The position numbers and the translations under genes were made by a program. Shown here one piece after another: positions 33,818 to 43,126 of a stretch of 64,000 nt of DNA (position 1 is its first letter; every line of letters starts with the position of its first letter). Origin of the DNA: Sphingopyxis sp. (GTDB lineage: Bacteria; Pseudomonadota; Alphaproteobacteria; Sphingomonadales; Sphingomonadaceae); contig NZ_JAIBES010000129.1 in the NCBI RefSeq assembly GCF_019459305.1, positions 1 through 64,000 of the forward strand, written 5' to 3'. A model generated the notes under the pieces. The model was not told the origin of the DNA. It did no database searches and saw nothing but the letters and a program-made list of their open reading frames with translations.

Positions 33818-34597
33818 ATGGCCGATCAAATATTGAGCGAAATCGACGGTTCTCTGCGCATCATCACGTTGAACCGGCCCGACCGACACAACGCGATGGA
33901 CGACGATATGTCGGCGCTGTTTCAGGCGCTGATCGGAGAGGCGCTTGAGGAGACCGAGTCGAACGCGATCCTGATCCGCGCGACCGGCAAAAGCTTCTGC
34001 TCGGGGCGCGACACCAATGTGCTCGGCCAGCGCGCGCGCGACGAAAGCGACTTTCACTTTGTGCGCCGCCACCAGGAAGGCCGTCTGCGGATGCAGGAAT
34101 CGACCAAACCCATTATCGCCGCGCTGAAGGGCGGCGCGATCGGCGGCGGGTGCGAACTCGCCATCGCGGCCGATATCCGGATCAGCGACACCACGCTGAA
34201 AATGGCGTTGCCCGAAATACTTTACGGTGTGCTGCCCGACACCGGCGGGACGCAGATGATGACCGCGCTGATCGGGCCATCGCGCACCAAATATATGGTG
34301 ATGACCGGCCAGAAGATCGACGCCGCCACCGCGCTCGAATGGGGGGCGGTCGATTTCGTCGTGGAGCCGGAAAGCCTCGATGCGAAAGCGCTGGAGGTCG
34401 CACGCGACATCGCCGCCAAACCGCCGATCAACCTCGCAATGGCGAAGGAGATGATCAACCTGATGCATGGCGCGACGATCCGCTCCGGCACGCGCGCCGA
34501 GCTTTATGCGCAAAGCTACCTCTTCAAGACCGAAGACTATCACGAGGCCCGCGCCGCAATCCGCGAAAAGCGCGCGCCCCACTATAAAGGCAAGTAA
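33818..34597 (+). CDS. Enoyl-CoA hydratase/isomerase (crotonase) family
   Basis: 259 residues from ATG at 33818 (GGGAG ten bases upstream); ATG at 33788, with AAGG upstream, is an alternative. The oxyanion-hole segments are SFCSGRDTNVL and GGAIGGGCELAIAADI, and the PEILYGVLPDTGGT segment has the Pro-Glu typical of active-site loops. Hydrates or isomerises an enoyl-CoA, or opens a ring. It begins a tightly packed operon, adjoining the next gene directly (TAA then ATG). Confidence 0.92.
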   Translation: MADQILSEIDGSLRIITLNRPDRHNAMDDDMSALFQALIGEALEETESNAILIRATGKSFCSGRDTNVLGQRARDESDFHFVRRHQEGRLRMQESTKPIIAALKGGAIGGGCELAIAADIRISDTTLKMALPEILYGVLPDTGGTQMMTALIGPSRTKYMVMTGQKIDAATALEWGAVDFVVEPESLDAKALEVARDIAAKPPINLAMAKEMINLMHGATIRSGTRAELYAQSYLFKTEDYHEARAAIREKRAPHYKGK

Positions 34598-35509
34598 ATG
34601 GCCCTTCCCGCCCCGCCGCCACTCGGCGCGAAAGCGCTGCCCGATGGAACCTACACCGGCCAAGTGGTCGCGGTGACCGGCGGCGGCACGGGACTGGGCA
34701 AGGGCATGGCGATCGAGTTCGCGCGGCTGGGCGCGAAGATCGCGGTGCTGAGCCGCAAGCCCGAGCATCTGGAAGCAGGGCTGGCGGCTATTCGGGACGT
34801 TGGTGCCGAAGCGATTGCGGTCGCGTGCGACGTGCGCGATCCCGAAGCGATCGCAGCGGCGTTCGACGAGATCGAGGCGACGCTGGGGCCAGTGGACGTG
34901 CTGATCAACAATGCGGCGGGGAATTTTCCGGCCCCGGCCGAGGAAATGACGCCGAACGGGTTTCGCACCGTCGTCGATATCGTCCTCAATGGCACCTATA
35001 ATTGCAGCCGCGAGTTTGCGATCCGCCGACTTGCGGCGGGGCTGCCGGGGGCGATCCTCAATATCGGCGCGACCTATAGCTGGACGGGCGGACCCGGAAC
35101 CGCGCACTCGGCGGCGGCGAAGGCGGGGGTCACCAATTTGACGCAGAGCCTTGCGGTCGAATGGGCGCCCGACGGCATCCGCGTCAATTGCATCGCGCCG
35201 GGACGCTTTCCGCACGACGATCTGCCCGAGCATATGACGCGCCACCGCGTCGGCGAACGCGGTGACAACACGATCCCGGGGATGCGCGTCGGCGAAGTGC
35301 GCGAACTGGGCTGGGCCGCGACGTTCCTCTGCTCGCCCTATGCGACGTATATCAGCGGTCATACGCTGGTCGTCGACGCCGCCAACTGGCTTCGCCGGTC
35401 GCTGGTGATGCCCGAGTTTGTGCCGATCCGCGAACAGTTCGGCCAGCGCGCCCGCGCCGACGGGACCGCCGCGGCCGCCATCGCCAAGACACGCGGAGAC
35501 AAGATATGA
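34598..35509 (+). CDS. SDR, 2,4-dienoyl-CoA reductase (DECR) type
   Basis: 303 residues. Cofactor loop TGGGTGLGKG, NNAAGNFPAPAEEM (the Asn-Phe stretch of DECR), and instead of YxxxK the DECR-type pair Y160 (GATYSW) and K175 (AAAKAG), exactly 15 residues apart as in mitochondrial DECR1. It would reduce 2,4-dienoyl-CoA with NADPH, needed to remove double bonds during beta-oxidation of unsaturated or ring-opened acids. It overlaps the next ECH by ATGA. A paralogue with the same signature is at 47642. Confidence 0.9.
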   Translation: MALPAPPPLGAKALPDGTYTGQVVAVTGGGTGLGKGMAIEFARLGAKIAVLSRKPEHLEAGLAAIRDVGAEAIAVACDVRDPEAIAAAFDEIEATLGPVDVLINNAAGNFPAPAEEMTPNGFRTVVDIVLNGTYNCSREFAIRRLAAGLPGAILNIGATYSWTGGPGTAHSAAAKAGVTNLTQSLAVEWAPDGIRVNCIAPGRFPHDDLPEHMTRHRVGERGDNTIPGMRVGEVRELGWAATFLCSPYATYISGHTLVVDAANWLRRSLVMPEFVPIREQFGQRARADGTAAAAIAKTRGDKI

Positions 35510-36261
35510 CCGACGCCCTCGTCCTGCGTGACGATGCAGATGGCGTCTGCACGCTGACCCTCAACCGCCCCGCGAAGCGCAACGCGGTCAACCGCGCGCT
35601 GTTTCGCGAATTTCGCGCCCATATCCGCGATATCGAGGCGAATGACAGCGCGGTGGGAGTGATCGTCGTGACGGGCGCGGGCGGGCATTTCTGTGCCGGA
35701 CACGATCTGAAGCAGCCACCCCACGCCGATGCGCTGGGCTGGCTGCGGCAGGAGATGCTGATCCTCGAACGGCTGACCAAGCTGCCGCAACCGGTGATCG
35801 CGAAGGTGAGCGGCAGTTGTTATACCGGCGGGCTCGAATTCGCGCTGTCGGCCGACTTCATTGTCTGCGACCCCAGCGCACGCTTCGCCGATACGCATGG
35901 CAAATGGGGGCTGGTGCCGGGGTGGGGCCTGTCGCAGCGCCTGCCGCGCCGGGTCGGGCAGGCAAAGGCGCTGGAAATGATGCTGACGTGCCAGCCCTAT
36001 TCGGGCGAGGACGCGGCGGCGATGGGGCTGGCCAATTATTGCGTGACGGAAGACGCGCTCGACGCCAAGGTCGCCGAACTTGCCGCGCTGATGCTGGGCA
36101 ACAGTCGCCACAGCAGTGCCGAAAACAAACGGCTGATCTATGACACCGACGGCATGGCGCTGGGCGCCGGGCTTAGCCATGAATTGATGCGCAACGCGGG
36201 CTTCGATCCGGCGATGCGCAAGAAGGGCGAGCCGATCGGCCGCGCCAAAAAGGCCGATTGA
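35506..36261 (+). CDS. Enoyl-CoA hydratase/isomerase family
   Basis: 251 residues: oxyanion segments HFCAGHDLKQP and CYTGGLEFALSADFIV, and ADTHGKWGLVPGWGLSQRL. The second catalytic Glu of classical hydratases is not obvious; the THGKWGL pattern belongs to a subfamily seen in catabolic clusters, so it may be an isomerase or hydrolase instead. Start overlaps DECR by ATGA, stop overlaps the ACAD start by TGATG. Third gene of the operon from site E. Confidence 0.92.
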   Translation: MTDALVLRDDADGVCTLTLNRPAKRNAVNRALFREFRAHIRDIEANDSAVGVIVVTGAGGHFCAGHDLKQPPHADALGWLRQEMLILERLTKLPQPVIAKVSGSCYTGGLEFALSADFIVCDPSARFADTHGKWGLVPGWGLSQRLPRRVGQAKALEMMLTCQPYSGEDAAAMGLANYCVTEDALDAKVAELAALMLGNSRHSSAENKRLIYDTDGMALGAGLSHELMRNAGFDPAMRKKGEPIGRAKKAD

Positions 36262-37412
36262 TGGATATCGGTTTTTCGCCCGAGGAAATGCGGTTTCGCG
36301 ACGAATGCCGCGACTGGTTGCAGTCCAATGTGCCGCTTGAAAAGCGCCCGATCGATGCCGCCGACGCGATCGGTTTCGACAAGGCGTGGCAACGCCGCCT
36401 GTTCGACGCCGGCTGGGCGGGGATAAACTGGCCCACGGCCTATGGCGGGCGCGGACTGTCGATCGTCCAGCAGGTCATCTGGCTGGAGGAATATGCCAAG
36501 GCGCACGCACCATGGATCGGTGCCAATTTCGTCGGCGTCAACCATGGCGGGCCGACGCTGATCCTGAACGCGAGCGAGGCACAGAAGTCTTATCACCTGA
36601 CGCGCATCCTGCAGGGCGAGGCGATCTGGTGTCAGGGTTTTTCCGAACCCGGCGCGGGGTCCGATCTTGCGAGCATCAAGACGCGCGGGCGGATCGAGGG
36701 CGATGAACTGGTCGTCAACGGGTCGAAAATCTGGACAAGCTTTGCTCATGTTGCCGACTGGCAGGAACTGGTCTTGCGCACCGAAGAGGGATCGCAGCGC
36801 CACGCCGGGCTGAGCTGGGCGATCTGCGACATGCACGCGCCGGGCATCACGATCCGCCCTATCCGTAAAATGTCGGGGCAGACCGAATTTGCCGAGGTGT
36901 TTTACGACGATGTCCGCATTCCGCTGTCGAATGTCGTCGGGGGCTTGGGCAACGGCTGGAAGGTTGCCATGTCGACGCTGAGCTTTGAGCGCGGCACCGG
37001 CTTCATCGCCGAGCAGGTAAGAGCGGGTCAGGAGATCGCCGAGCTGATTGCGACCGCTCGCGCCAATGGCATGATCAGGGATGACGGCATCGCCGATCAG
37101 CTGGCGCAGATGCGCGCCGAGGTCGCTGCGCTCCGCGCGATGACATATCGCAACATTTCCGAGGTGGTGCGGACGGGCCAGCCAGGGCCCGAAGCGTCCG
37201 TGATCCGCCTGTTCACGGCCGAGCTGGGTCAGCGGCTGGAACGGATGGCGGTGTTGCTGATGGGCGAGGACATGATCGACTTCGCCTATGGCGACGACAA
37301 TGCGGTGCAGGATTATCTTCGCGGCTTTGCATCGACTATCGCGGGCGGAACCGCGCAGATTCAGCGCGACATCATCGGCGAGCGCCTGCTCGGCCTGCCG
37401 AAATCGAGGTGA
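36261..37412 (+). CDS. Acyl-CoA dehydrogenase, larger subunit of a pair
   Basis: 383 residues from ATG at 36261 (TGATG with the ECH stop). It has the FAD-binding blocks WCQGFSEPGAGSDLASIKT and SKIWTSFAH, the substrate-binding LSFERGTGFIAE helix and the C-terminal IAGGTAQIQRDIIGERLLGLPK. It oxidises an acyl-CoA to an enoyl-CoA. The next gene is a smaller, diverged acyl-CoA dehydrogenase; such neighbours form alpha2beta2 enzymes with half the FAD sites in steroid side-chain degradation (ChsE-type). A heteromer is inferred. Confidence 0.93.
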   Translation: MDIGFSPEEMRFRDECRDWLQSNVPLEKRPIDAADAIGFDKAWQRRLFDAGWAGINWPTAYGGRGLSIVQQVIWLEEYAKAHAPWIGANFVGVNHGGPTLILNASEAQKSYHLTRILQGEAIWCQGFSEPGAGSDLASIKTRGRIEGDELVVNGSKIWTSFAHVADWQELVLRTEEGSQRHAGLSWAICDMHAPGITIRPIRKMSGQTEFAEVFYDDVRIPLSNVVGGLGNGWKVAMSTLSFERGTGFIAEQVRAGQEIAELIATARANGMIRDDGIADQLAQMRAEVAALRAMTYRNISEVVRTGQPGPEASVIRLFTAELGQRLERMAVLLMGEDMIDFAYGDDNAVQDYLRGFASTIAGGTAQIQRDIIGERLLGLPKSR

Positions 37413-37416
37413 CGCG

Positions 37417-38319
37417 ATGGATTTGACCCTCAACGACGAGCAGGAAGCTCTGCGGACCGCGACCGCAGACTGGTGCCGCGACAACATGGCGTTGGAGGAT
37501 GCGCGATGGCGTGCTCCGGGACTGTGGGCTGAATTGGAAGCGATGGGCTGGACGGGCATGACCGCGCCCGGAATGGACCTGGATCATGCCACCGAAGCCG
37601 TGGTGTTTTGCGAACTCGGCCGTTCTATCGCGCCGATCGGCTTGCTCTCCACCGCGGCGGCCAACCGCTGGTTCGCCGACGGCTTTGCTGGCAAGGTCGC
37701 CCTTGCGCTGCCCGCCGACGAGCCCGGCGATATGCGCGTGCTCGATCCCGGGGGATCGGCCGCGGTGCTGATGTGGCAAGCCGACAAGCTTTGTCTGTTC
37801 GTCACGCCCGACGACGCTCCACACGCGCCGACGATCGATCTGTCGACCGACCAGTGCCGTCGGTCGTGGACGGTGTCGGTACAGAGCGACAATACGGCCG
37901 CACCGCTGCACCTCCAATTGCTCGCCGCCGCCTATGCCGTGGGGTGCGCCGATGCAGCGCGCGACATGGCGGCGGATTATGCCAAGCTGCGCCAGCAGTT
38001 CGACCGCCCGATCGGCTGGTTCCAGGCGTTAAAACACATCTGTTCGGACATGGCGGTGCGCGCTGCGGTTGCGCGGTCGCAGCTCTACTATGCCGCTTGC
38101 GCGCTCGACGCCGGGCACGCCGACGCAGCTTTTCACATCTCCGCCGCCAAACGGCTCGCCGATCAGGCCGCGCTCGATAACGGCCGCGCCAATATCCAGG
38201 TCCATGGCGGTATCGGTATGACCGACGAAGCGGCGCCGCATCTTTGCCTGAAGCGCGCGCATCTGTTGCAGTTCATCGCGCCTGCCGACGCGGCCCTGTT
38301 GCTGAAGGATCCGGTATGA
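37417..38319 (+). CDS. Acyl-CoA dehydrogenase, smaller diverged subunit
   Basis: 300 residues from ATG at 37417, with GAGGTGA (containing the previous stop) as ribosome site; the upstream in-frame ATG at 37288 lies in the larger subunit gene. The N-terminal FAD motif (SEPGAGSD) is missing, and the C-terminal half retains LRQQFDRPIGWFQALKHICSDMA and IQVHGGIGMTDEAAPHLCLKRA. This is the pattern of small subunits of heteromeric acyl-CoA dehydrogenases. Overlaps the ADH gene by ATGA. Confidence 0.92.
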   Translation: MDLTLNDEQEALRTATADWCRDNMALEDARWRAPGLWAELEAMGWTGMTAPGMDLDHATEAVVFCELGRSIAPIGLLSTAAANRWFADGFAGKVALALPADEPGDMRVLDPGGSAAVLMWQADKLCLFVTPDDAPHAPTIDLSTDQCRRSWTVSVQSDNTAAPLHLQLLAAAYAVGCADAARDMAADYAKLRQQFDRPIGWFQALKHICSDMAVRAAVARSQLYYAACALDAGHADAAFHISAAKRLADQAALDNGRANIQVHGGIGMTDEAAPHLCLKRAHLLQFIAPADAALLLKDPV

Positions 38320-39359
38320 CTGAAGCTGTAGCCGCCTGGGGCGCAATCGCCCCCGACGCCGCCATCGCCCCGCTGCCGATCGAGCGACGCGACCTTCGCA
38401 TCGACGATGTCGCAATCGATATCCTCTATTGCGGTGTTTGTCATTCCGACCTGCACACCGCACGCAACGACTGGGGACGGACACGCTATCCGATCGTGCC
38501 GGGACATGAGATCGTCGGCCGCGTCAGCGCCGTCGGGAGCGCGGTTTCGGGTTTTGCGATTGGCGACGCTGTCGCGGTCGGCTGCCTCGTCGACGCCTGT
38601 CTGGAATGCCCGAACTGCGCCGACCATCAGGAGCAATATTGCCCTGGCAGCGTCGGCACCTACAATAGCCGCGACCGGCACGACGGCAGTCAGACGCAAG
38701 GCGGGTATTCGAAGCGCGTGATCGTGCGCGATGCGTTTGTGCTGCGCGTTCCCGAAGCGCTCGACCTCGCGAAAGCCGCGCCGCTGCTCTGCGCGGGCAT
38801 TACCACCTACTCGCCGCTGCGGCATTGGGGCGTCGGCCCTGGCCAGCAGGTCGCGGTGGCCGGACTCGGTGGGCTCGGCCATATGGGGGTAAAGTTCGCC
38901 GCCGCGCTCGGCGCCGAGGTGACGATGATCACCACCTCACCATCCAAAGCCGACGACGCGCGTGCGCTAGGCGCCGCGCATGTGCTGATCGCGACCGAAA
39001 AGGAAGCAATGAAGGCAGCGAACGGCCGCTTCGATTTCATCCTCGACACGATCCCGGTCGGGCATGAGTATCAGAATTATCTGCGCCTGCTCAAGACATC
39101 CGGCCATCTGGTGATCGTCGGGGCGATCGAGCAAATGCCCGGCTTTCATTCGGGGCTGCTGTTAGGCGGCCGCAAATCCATTGGCGGCTCCGCTATCGGC
39201 GGTATCCAGGAAACGCAGGAAATGCTCGATTTCTGCGCCGTGCATGGCATCCTGCCCGACATCGAAACGATCGCGATGGCCGACATCAATGCGGCCTATG
39301 AGCGCATGGAGAAATCGGACGTCAAATACCGGTTCGTGATCGACATGGGGACGCTATGA
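38316..39359 (+). CDS. Zinc-dependent alcohol dehydrogenase (CAD/YahK-like MDR)
   Basis: 347 residues from ATG at 38316 (ATGA overlap with the ACAD stop). Catalytic zinc ligands in CGVCHSDLH and GHEIVG, structural zinc cluster CLECPNCADHQEQYC, and Rossmann motif AGLGGLGHMGVKFA; this fits the cinnamyl/broad aldehyde-reductase group using NADP. It would interconvert a primary alcohol and an aldehyde. It is last in the operon from site E and is convergent, 9 bases apart, with a TetR gene. Confidence 0.94.
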   Translation: MTEAVAAWGAIAPDAAIAPLPIERRDLRIDDVAIDILYCGVCHSDLHTARNDWGRTRYPIVPGHEIVGRVSAVGSAVSGFAIGDAVAVGCLVDACLECPNCADHQEQYCPGSVGTYNSRDRHDGSQTQGGYSKRVIVRDAFVLRVPEALDLAKAAPLLCAGITTYSPLRHWGVGPGQQVAVAGLGGLGHMGVKFAAALGAEVTMITTSPSKADDARALGAAHVLIATEKEAMKAANGRFDFILDTIPVGHEYQNYLRLLKTSGHLVIVGAIEQMPGFHSGLLLGGRKSIGGSAIGGIQETQEMLDFCAVHGILPDIETIAMADINAAYERMEKSDVKYRFVIDMGTL

Positions 39360-39367
39360 GGCCGTGC

Positions 39368-39928
39368 CTAGTCGTCGACGATGGCCTGGAACTCGCTTTC
39401 CAGCCAGGCGCGAAGACTGGGTTCGACTGGACCCGCGAATTCGGCGAGCGGCAACTGGTCGCGGTAAGCAAAGAAGCCGAGCGAAACCATCATGAACCGC
39501 GCCGCCTTGACCGCCGCAATGTCGCCGCCGAACCATATCTGCAACGGCTCGAACACCCGGTCGCGCAGCAATCGCGCGGTGATTGCGCGCGCTTCGCTGT
39601 CACCGGCGGCACGGAACATCATCGGCAGCGGACTAACGCGATCATCCTCGTCGGCAAAGCGCGCGACAATGAGTTTGCCGAAATTTTCCTTGGGCAGGTT
39701 GGTCATCAGCCGGGGATCGAGTGCAGCATCGAGCGCCGCCTCGAACAGTTTGAGCTTGCCGCCAAAATAGCGGCTGACCAGCGACGGGTTCACGCCGGCG
39801 AGCGCGGTAATGTCGCGCACGCCGGCTTCGGCAAAGCCCTTTTCGGCGAAAATTTGCTGCGCAGCAAAAAGGATCGCCGCCCTTGTCCGGTCGGCATCGC
39901 GCGAAGGCTGTTCGATTGTGGTCGTCAT
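39368..39928 (-). CDS. TetR/AcrR family transcriptional regulator
   Basis: 186 residues from the second ATG (39928), which has GGGGAG five bases upstream. The helix-turn-helix is plain: AAILFAAQQIFAEKGFAEAGVRDITALAGVNPSLVSRYFGGK. It is divergent from the P450-VOC-ALDH-SDR operon, and the 62-base intergenic region holds a nested inverted repeat (39941-39977), most likely its operator. Unlike the 12981 TetR, its site does not match TTGACNNNTCGTCAA. Confidence 0.92.
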   Translation of the reverse strand: MTTTIEQPSRDADRTRAAILFAAQQIFAEKGFAEAGVRDITALAGVNPSLVSRYFGGKLKLFEAALDAALDPRLMTNLPKENFGKLIVARFADEDDRVSPLPMMFRAAGDSEARAITARLLRDRVFEPLQIWFGGDIAAVKAARFMMVSLGFFAYRDQLPLAEFAGPVEPSLRAWLESEFQAIVDD

Positions 39929-39940
39929 CATATCTCCCCG

Positions 39941-39977
39941 TTGACTCCTTATGTAAACACTCGTTTACTTACGTCAA
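39941..39977. promoter_or_regulatory. Nested inverted repeat, probable TetR operator
   Basis: Inner palindrome GTAAAC-ACTC-GTTTAC (39953-39968), enclosed by outer arms TTGAC (39941-39945) and GTCAA (39973-39977). It fills the space between the TetR gene and the P450 start and would block both promoters. Confidence 0.7.
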
Positions 39978-39990
39978 TGGGAGAGAGAAT

Positions 39991-41178
39991 ATGACCGATT
40001 CGCAAGCACCGGCGCGTTCGCCGGTCTATGAGTTCGACTATATTGCCGACCCCGGCCTGCTGGCCGACGTCCATGACCGTTATTGGGAACTGAAGGAAAC
40101 CGCGCCGCCGGTGTTCTGGACCAACGCTCATGGCGGACATTGGATGTGCAACACGTCGGCGTCGGTTTCGAAGGTGATACGGCATCCTGAAATCTTCTCC
40201 AGCCGCTATCTGTCGATCCCGCCCAATCCCAACCAGCCGAAGATGATCCCCGAGATGCTCGATCCGCCCGAGCATCGCCCCTATCGACAGATGCTGCGCC
40301 CGTTCTTTGAATCGAAAGCGATCGAACCGCTCGAAGGACGGGTCGTCGAATGGACCGACCAGTTGTTGGGTGAAATCGTCGATGCGGGGGAATGCGAGTT
40401 TGTATCGACCATCGCATCGCGCCTACCGGTTGCTGTGTTCATGGAATTGTTCGGCTTTCCGATGTCGAAGTTCGACGAGTTCCGTCATCTTGTCGTCAGT
40501 TTTTTCAATGCGCGCGCGACGCCAGACGAGCGCAATGCGCTGGCGCAACAAATCCTGGGGCATCTGGCCGAGTTGATCCAGCAGCGGATGGCGGAACCTC
40601 AGGACGACATGATTTCCAAGATCATCGTCAGCGACGTCGATGGCCGGCGGGTGACATTCGAGGAGATGATGTCGATCGGCTTCCTGATGTTCCTGGCCGG
40701 ACTCGACACGGTCACAAATGCGATGAGTTTCGGGATGCGCCACCTTGCGCATGACGAAAAGCTGCGCCAGCGGGCGATCGACGACCCGGCCGTGATCCCC
40801 GATCTGGTCGAGGAACTGCTGCGCCGCTATGCCTTTGTCGCGACCCCGCGCTACATCGTCCAGGACACCGAGCTTGAAGGCGTGCAGCTGCACGCCGGGG
40901 ACTGTATTCTGGCCCCTTTGCCACTTGTCGGGTGGGACGAGGGTCTTAATCCCGATCCGAAAATCGTGTCGCTCGAGCGACAATTCTATCGCCACGCGGC
41001 TTTCGGGGCGGGCATTCACACCTGCCTTGGCCTTCACCTCGCGCGCATGGAGCTGATCGTTTTCTACCGCGCCTGGTTCGCCCGCGTCGGACATTTCGAA
41101 CAGGTCCAAAAGGGTGACGAGACGTGCCGGGGCGGCAGCGTAATGGCGCTCGAACATCTGCATCTGGCGTGGAGCTAA
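39991..41178 (+). CDS. Cytochrome P450
   Basis: 395 residues from ATG at 39991 (GGGAGAGAGA upstream); the longer frame from 39883 would cross the operator. I-helix FLAGLDTVTNA (D239, T240), ExxR in EELLRR, and a fully canonical haem loop FGAGIHTCLGLHLAR with C345. It is the second P450 in the window and, unlike the first, has standard Phe-Gly before the cysteine. First gene of an operon with a VOC protein, an ALDH and an SDR, suggesting hydroxylation then oxidation. No ferredoxin gene is seen. Confidence 0.95.
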   Translation: MTDSQAPARSPVYEFDYIADPGLLADVHDRYWELKETAPPVFWTNAHGGHWMCNTSASVSKVIRHPEIFSSRYLSIPPNPNQPKMIPEMLDPPEHRPYRQMLRPFFESKAIEPLEGRVVEWTDQLLGEIVDAGECEFVSTIASRLPVAVFMELFGFPMSKFDEFRHLVVSFFNARATPDERNALAQQILGHLAELIQQRMAEPQDDMISKIIVSDVDGRRVTFEEMMSIGFLMFLAGLDTVTNAMSFGMRHLAHDEKLRQRAIDDPAVIPDLVEELLRRYAFVATPRYIVQDTELEGVQLHAGDCILAPLPLVGWDEGLNPDPKIVSLERQFYRHAAFGAGIHTCLGLHLARMELIVFYRAWFARVGHFEQVQKGDETCRGGSVMALEHLHLAWS

Positions 41179-41182
41179 ACAA

Positions 41183-41617
41183 TTGGATCAAGCCCTTCAT
41201 ATGGTGATGATGCCTGCCACCGACATGGCGGCGCTGCGCAGATTTTATCTGGGCGATCTGGGCTGGAATAGCTGGGGTCCGGATATGCCGGGGTCATTGA
41301 TGCTGCGCGCCGGCACCGCGGTGATCGTGTTTGTCCCGCGCGACTATCTGGCCGCAGAAAGCGGCATCGACCTGTCGGCGACTCCGCGCGCCATCAATGC
41401 CATCTTTGTTGAGACCAAGGCCGACGTTGATGCGCAGTTCGCCAAGGCGATCGATGCAGGCGCCACCGTCACCAGTGCGATCCGCGACCGCGATGGCGGG
41501 CTCTATTCGGGTTATTTCAGCGATCCTGAAGGCAATGGGTGGGAAATCGTCTGGAGTCCCGTGATGCGGCCCGGCGCCGACGGCGGCCTGACGCTCGTCC
41601 TGCCCGATACCAACTGA
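41183..41617 (+). CDS. VOC/glyoxalase-fold protein
   Basis: 144 residues from TTG at 41183, preceded by GGAG at 8 bases; ATG at 41201 is possible but would remove H6. The family's metal ligands are plausible at H6 (ALHMVMM) and the Glu of GNGWEIVW near the end, with SGYFSDPEGN before it. VOC proteins include glyoxalases, epimerases, extradiol dioxygenases and binding proteins; at this length it is a single-domain member. Five bases after the P450 and within its operon. Confidence 0.85.
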   Translation: MDQALHMVMMPATDMAALRRFYLGDLGWNSWGPDMPGSLMLRAGTAVIVFVPRDYLAAESGIDLSATPRAINAIFVETKADVDAQFAKAIDAGATVTSAIRDRDGGLYSGYFSDPEGNGWEIVWSPVMRPGADGGLTLVLPDTN

Positions 41618-41636
41618 ACAACCCGAAGAGGATAGA

Positions 41637-43124
41637 ATGATGACCAGCGCAGCACCCGCAGTTCACCTGCATTTGGGACATGAGCAACGCAGCAGCGGCA
41701 GCGGCGGAACGCACGCCCATCTGCATCCCGTGACCCAATCGGTGCAGGCGGACATTCCGCTCGCCGGGACCAAAGAGGTCGAGGAAGCGGTCGCCAAGGC
41801 CGAGGGGGTGCGCGAGGCTTGGCGTCGCACCAAGCCGGAGGCGCGGCGCGATATCCTCAACCGACTGGCCGACCTGCTCGAGGAAAATCGGGCCGAACTG
41901 GCCCATGCGGCGGCGCTCGACGGCGGCACGACGCTGATGGTCGGTGAACGCGGGGTCGACACCGCGGTGGGGTGGACGCGCTACTATGCCGGCTGGTGCG
42001 ACAAGCTGTCGGGCGAGCTGCTCAGCACCTTCGATACGCGCGGCGAGCTGTCCTATACGGTGCCCGAGCCGATCGGCATCGTCGGTATCATCATCACTTG
42101 GAACGGCCCGCTGATCTCGCTGGGGATGAAGGTGTGTGCGGCGCTTGCCGCGGGTAACTGCGTGATCTGCAAACCCGCCGAGATTACGCCGTTCGCGCCC
42201 GAACTATTTGCGCAATTGTGCGCCAAGGCCGGAGTACCCGACGGTGTATTGTCGATCCTGCCCGGCACCGCCGAGGCGGGCGACGCAATCGTGCGCCATA
42301 AGAAGGTCCGCAAGATCAGCTTTACCGGCGGACCGATCACCGCCCGCAAAATCCTCGCCGCGTGCGCCGAGGAGATCAAACCGAGCGTGATGGAATTGGG
42401 CGGCAAGTCGGCCAGCCTGGTCTTTCCCGATTGCGACGTCCAGGCGGCGGCGGAACGCGCGGTGTTCTGGACCGTCGGCTGTCTGTCGGGACAGGGATGC
42501 GCGCTGCCCACTCGCCAGCTGGTCCATGCCGACATCTACGACGATTTCGTCGCGCGACTGAAGGCAATCATCACCCAGTTCAAGGTCGGCGATCCGATGG
42601 ATCCGACGGTCGCGGTCGGCCCCGTTATCAACAAGGCGGCGGTCGACCGGATTACCGCCATGTTCGACCGCGCCCGGGCCGACGGCGCCGCGACCTTCCT
42701 GCTCGGCGGTGGGCGCTGCGGCGGCGATCTGGCGAGCGGCAACTTCATCGAACCGACGCTGATCGTCGATGCCGACCCCGACCATGAGATCAGCCAGGTC
42801 GAAATCTTTGGTCCCGCGGTCGTCGTGATCAAGTTCCACGACGAGGATGAGGCGGTCGCCATCGCCAACAACAGCGAATATGGCCTCGCCGCCTATATCC
42901 AGTCGAACGATCTGCAGCGCGTCCACCGGCTGTCCGAGCGGCTTAACGCCGGCGGCGTCTATAACAATGGCGGATTCCAGATCAATCCGCACACGCCGTT
43001 CGGCGGGGTGGGCATCTCGGGCTTCGGCAAAGAGGGCGGCAAGGCTGGGATCGACGAATTCCTGCACTACAAGACCGTCACCATCGGCGTCGGCGCCCCC
43101 ATTTTCCCGAAGCAGGAGGCGTGA
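41637..43124 (+). CDS. Aldehyde dehydrogenase
   Basis: 495 residues. Asn in IITWNGP, base Glu in VMELGGKSAS, nucleophile C288 in LSGQGCALPTRQ; the GQGC motif matches the first ALDH (5250). The N terminus has an extra His-rich stretch (HLHLGHEQ ... THAHLHP, residues 10-31) ahead of the conserved fold, unusual and possibly metal-binding. AAGAGGATAGA precedes the ATG pair. Follows the VOC gene by 19 bases. Probably oxidises the aldehyde produced by the P450. Confidence 0.93.
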   Translation: MMTSAAPAVHLHLGHEQRSSGSGGTHAHLHPVTQSVQADIPLAGTKEVEEAVAKAEGVREAWRRTKPEARRDILNRLADLLEENRAELAHAAALDGGTTLMVGERGVDTAVGWTRYYAGWCDKLSGELLSTFDTRGELSYTVPEPIGIVGIIITWNGPLISLGMKVCAALAAGNCVICKPAEITPFAPELFAQLCAKAGVPDGVLSILPGTAEAGDAIVRHKKVRKISFTGGPITARKILAACAEEIKPSVMELGGKSASLVFPDCDVQAAAERAVFWTVGCLSGQGCALPTRQLVHADIYDDFVARLKAIITQFKVGDPMDPTVAVGPVINKAAVDRITAMFDRARADGAATFLLGGGRCGGDLASGNFIEPTLIVDADPDHEISQVEIFGPAVVVIKFHDEDEAVAIANNSEYGLAAYIQSNDLQRVHRLSERLNAGGVYNNGGFQINPHTPFGGVGISGFGKEGGKAGIDEFLHYKTVTIGVGAPIFPKQEA

Positions 43125-43126
43125 GC

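Noticed and set aside
33746-35362. 538-residue open frame opposite ECH and SDR genes
   Set aside because: Antisense shadow of two clearly recognised genes; composition is Arg/His-rich and no family motif is present.
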